A stretch of DNA of 13,070 nt from Oscillospiraceae bacterium. GTDB taxonomy: Bacteria > Bacillota > Clostridia > Oscillospirales > Ruminococcaceae. The stretch is taken from contig DOQG01000031.1 in assembly GCA_003512525.1 (NCBI GenBank), positions 31,701 to 44,770 on the forward strand, in the 5' to 3' direction. Each line of letters opens with the position of its first letter. Within the stretch, counting starts at the first letter, position 1. Both the position numbers and the translations under genes were made by a program. Below are positions 13,005-13,070 of this stretch, one piece after another. The notes below the pieces were generated by a model, which searched no databases, was not told the origin of the DNA, and saw only the letters and a program-made list of their open reading frames with translations.

Positions 13005-13070
13005 TTCGTGAGTGAACCAGTGCAACTGCACTGTCACCGAAACTTTCAAAAAACGCACTATCCTGAGATA

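Larger units (their letters stand above)
12853..13064. repeat. 11-bp inverted repeat pair bracketing non-coding DNA
   Basis: AGGATAGTGCG at 12853-12863 is repeated exactly and inverted at 13054-13064 (CGCACTATCCT). Both copies are followed toward the interior by a TTTTTT or AAAAAA tract. The DNA between has no gene. This could be terminal inverted repeats of a small element or two related terminator/regulatory arms. Confidence 0.5.

Overview
The window looks like chromosome of a Gram-positive anaerobe of the class Clostridia, most likely a gut or rumen Oscillospiraceae/Ruminococcus-like bacterium. This is inferred from gene content, not from a marker search. The supporting signs are an rplU–prp–rpmA cluster whose L27 carries a Firmicutes-type cleavable N-terminus, a Mini-III RNase, YitT-type membrane proteins, strong AGGAGG-like ribosome binding sites, TTGACA/TATAAT promoters and a GH127 plant-glycan enzyme. 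No rRNA, tRNA, CRISPR array or intact transposase was seen.

Layout, left to right. (1) 1-1417, + strand: the 3' part of an ABC exporter (fused membrane and ATPase domains), cut by the window edge. (2) 1418-1814: a gene-free stretch packed with hairpins and flanked by two identical 24-bp hairpin-forming repeats. This is the least explained DNA in the window. (3) 1815-3237, + strand: a radical SAM protein of the spore-photolyase-like (SPL) family, then a GNAT acetyltransferase, closed by a terminator. (4) 3302-6160: an AraC-type regulator (-) divergent from a GH127 beta-L-arabinofuranosidase (+). Their -10 boxes overlap, and a cre-like site lies in the shared promoter. This is a compact sugar-responsive unit. 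(5) 6169-6222: a long perfect hairpin that can terminate transcription from both sides.

(6) 6245-10611, - strand: housekeeping translation and ribosome-assembly genes. Transcription runs leftward: rplU (L21), prp (protease that trims L27), rpmA (L27), a terminator, then obg, mrnC, yitT and yebC. Most of these act on ribosomes: two large-subunit proteins, the protease maturing one of them, the Obg assembly GTPase, the RNase that trims 23S rRNA precursors in relatives, and the YebC translation/transcription factor. (7) 10814-11908, - strand: ychF, an ATP-preferring ribosome-associated P-loop NTPase. The hairpin behind it overlaps the consensus rplU promoter. (8) 12060-12800, + strand: a two-TM protein with a NERD nuclease-like domain, expressed from its own strong promoter divergent from ychF. 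(9) 12801-13070: a non-coding end with a terminator, an 11-bp inverted repeat, a leftward consensus promoter with a palindromic spacer and a rightward extended -10. It may be the edge of a small repeat or mobile element, or the regulatory region of the next gene.

Most of the coding content is ordinary. The more interesting material is non-coding: the hairpin array at 1517-1740 with its flanking duplicated repeats, the overlapping promoters at 4182-4230, the terminator/promoter overlap at 10720-10758, and the right-hand intergenic element.
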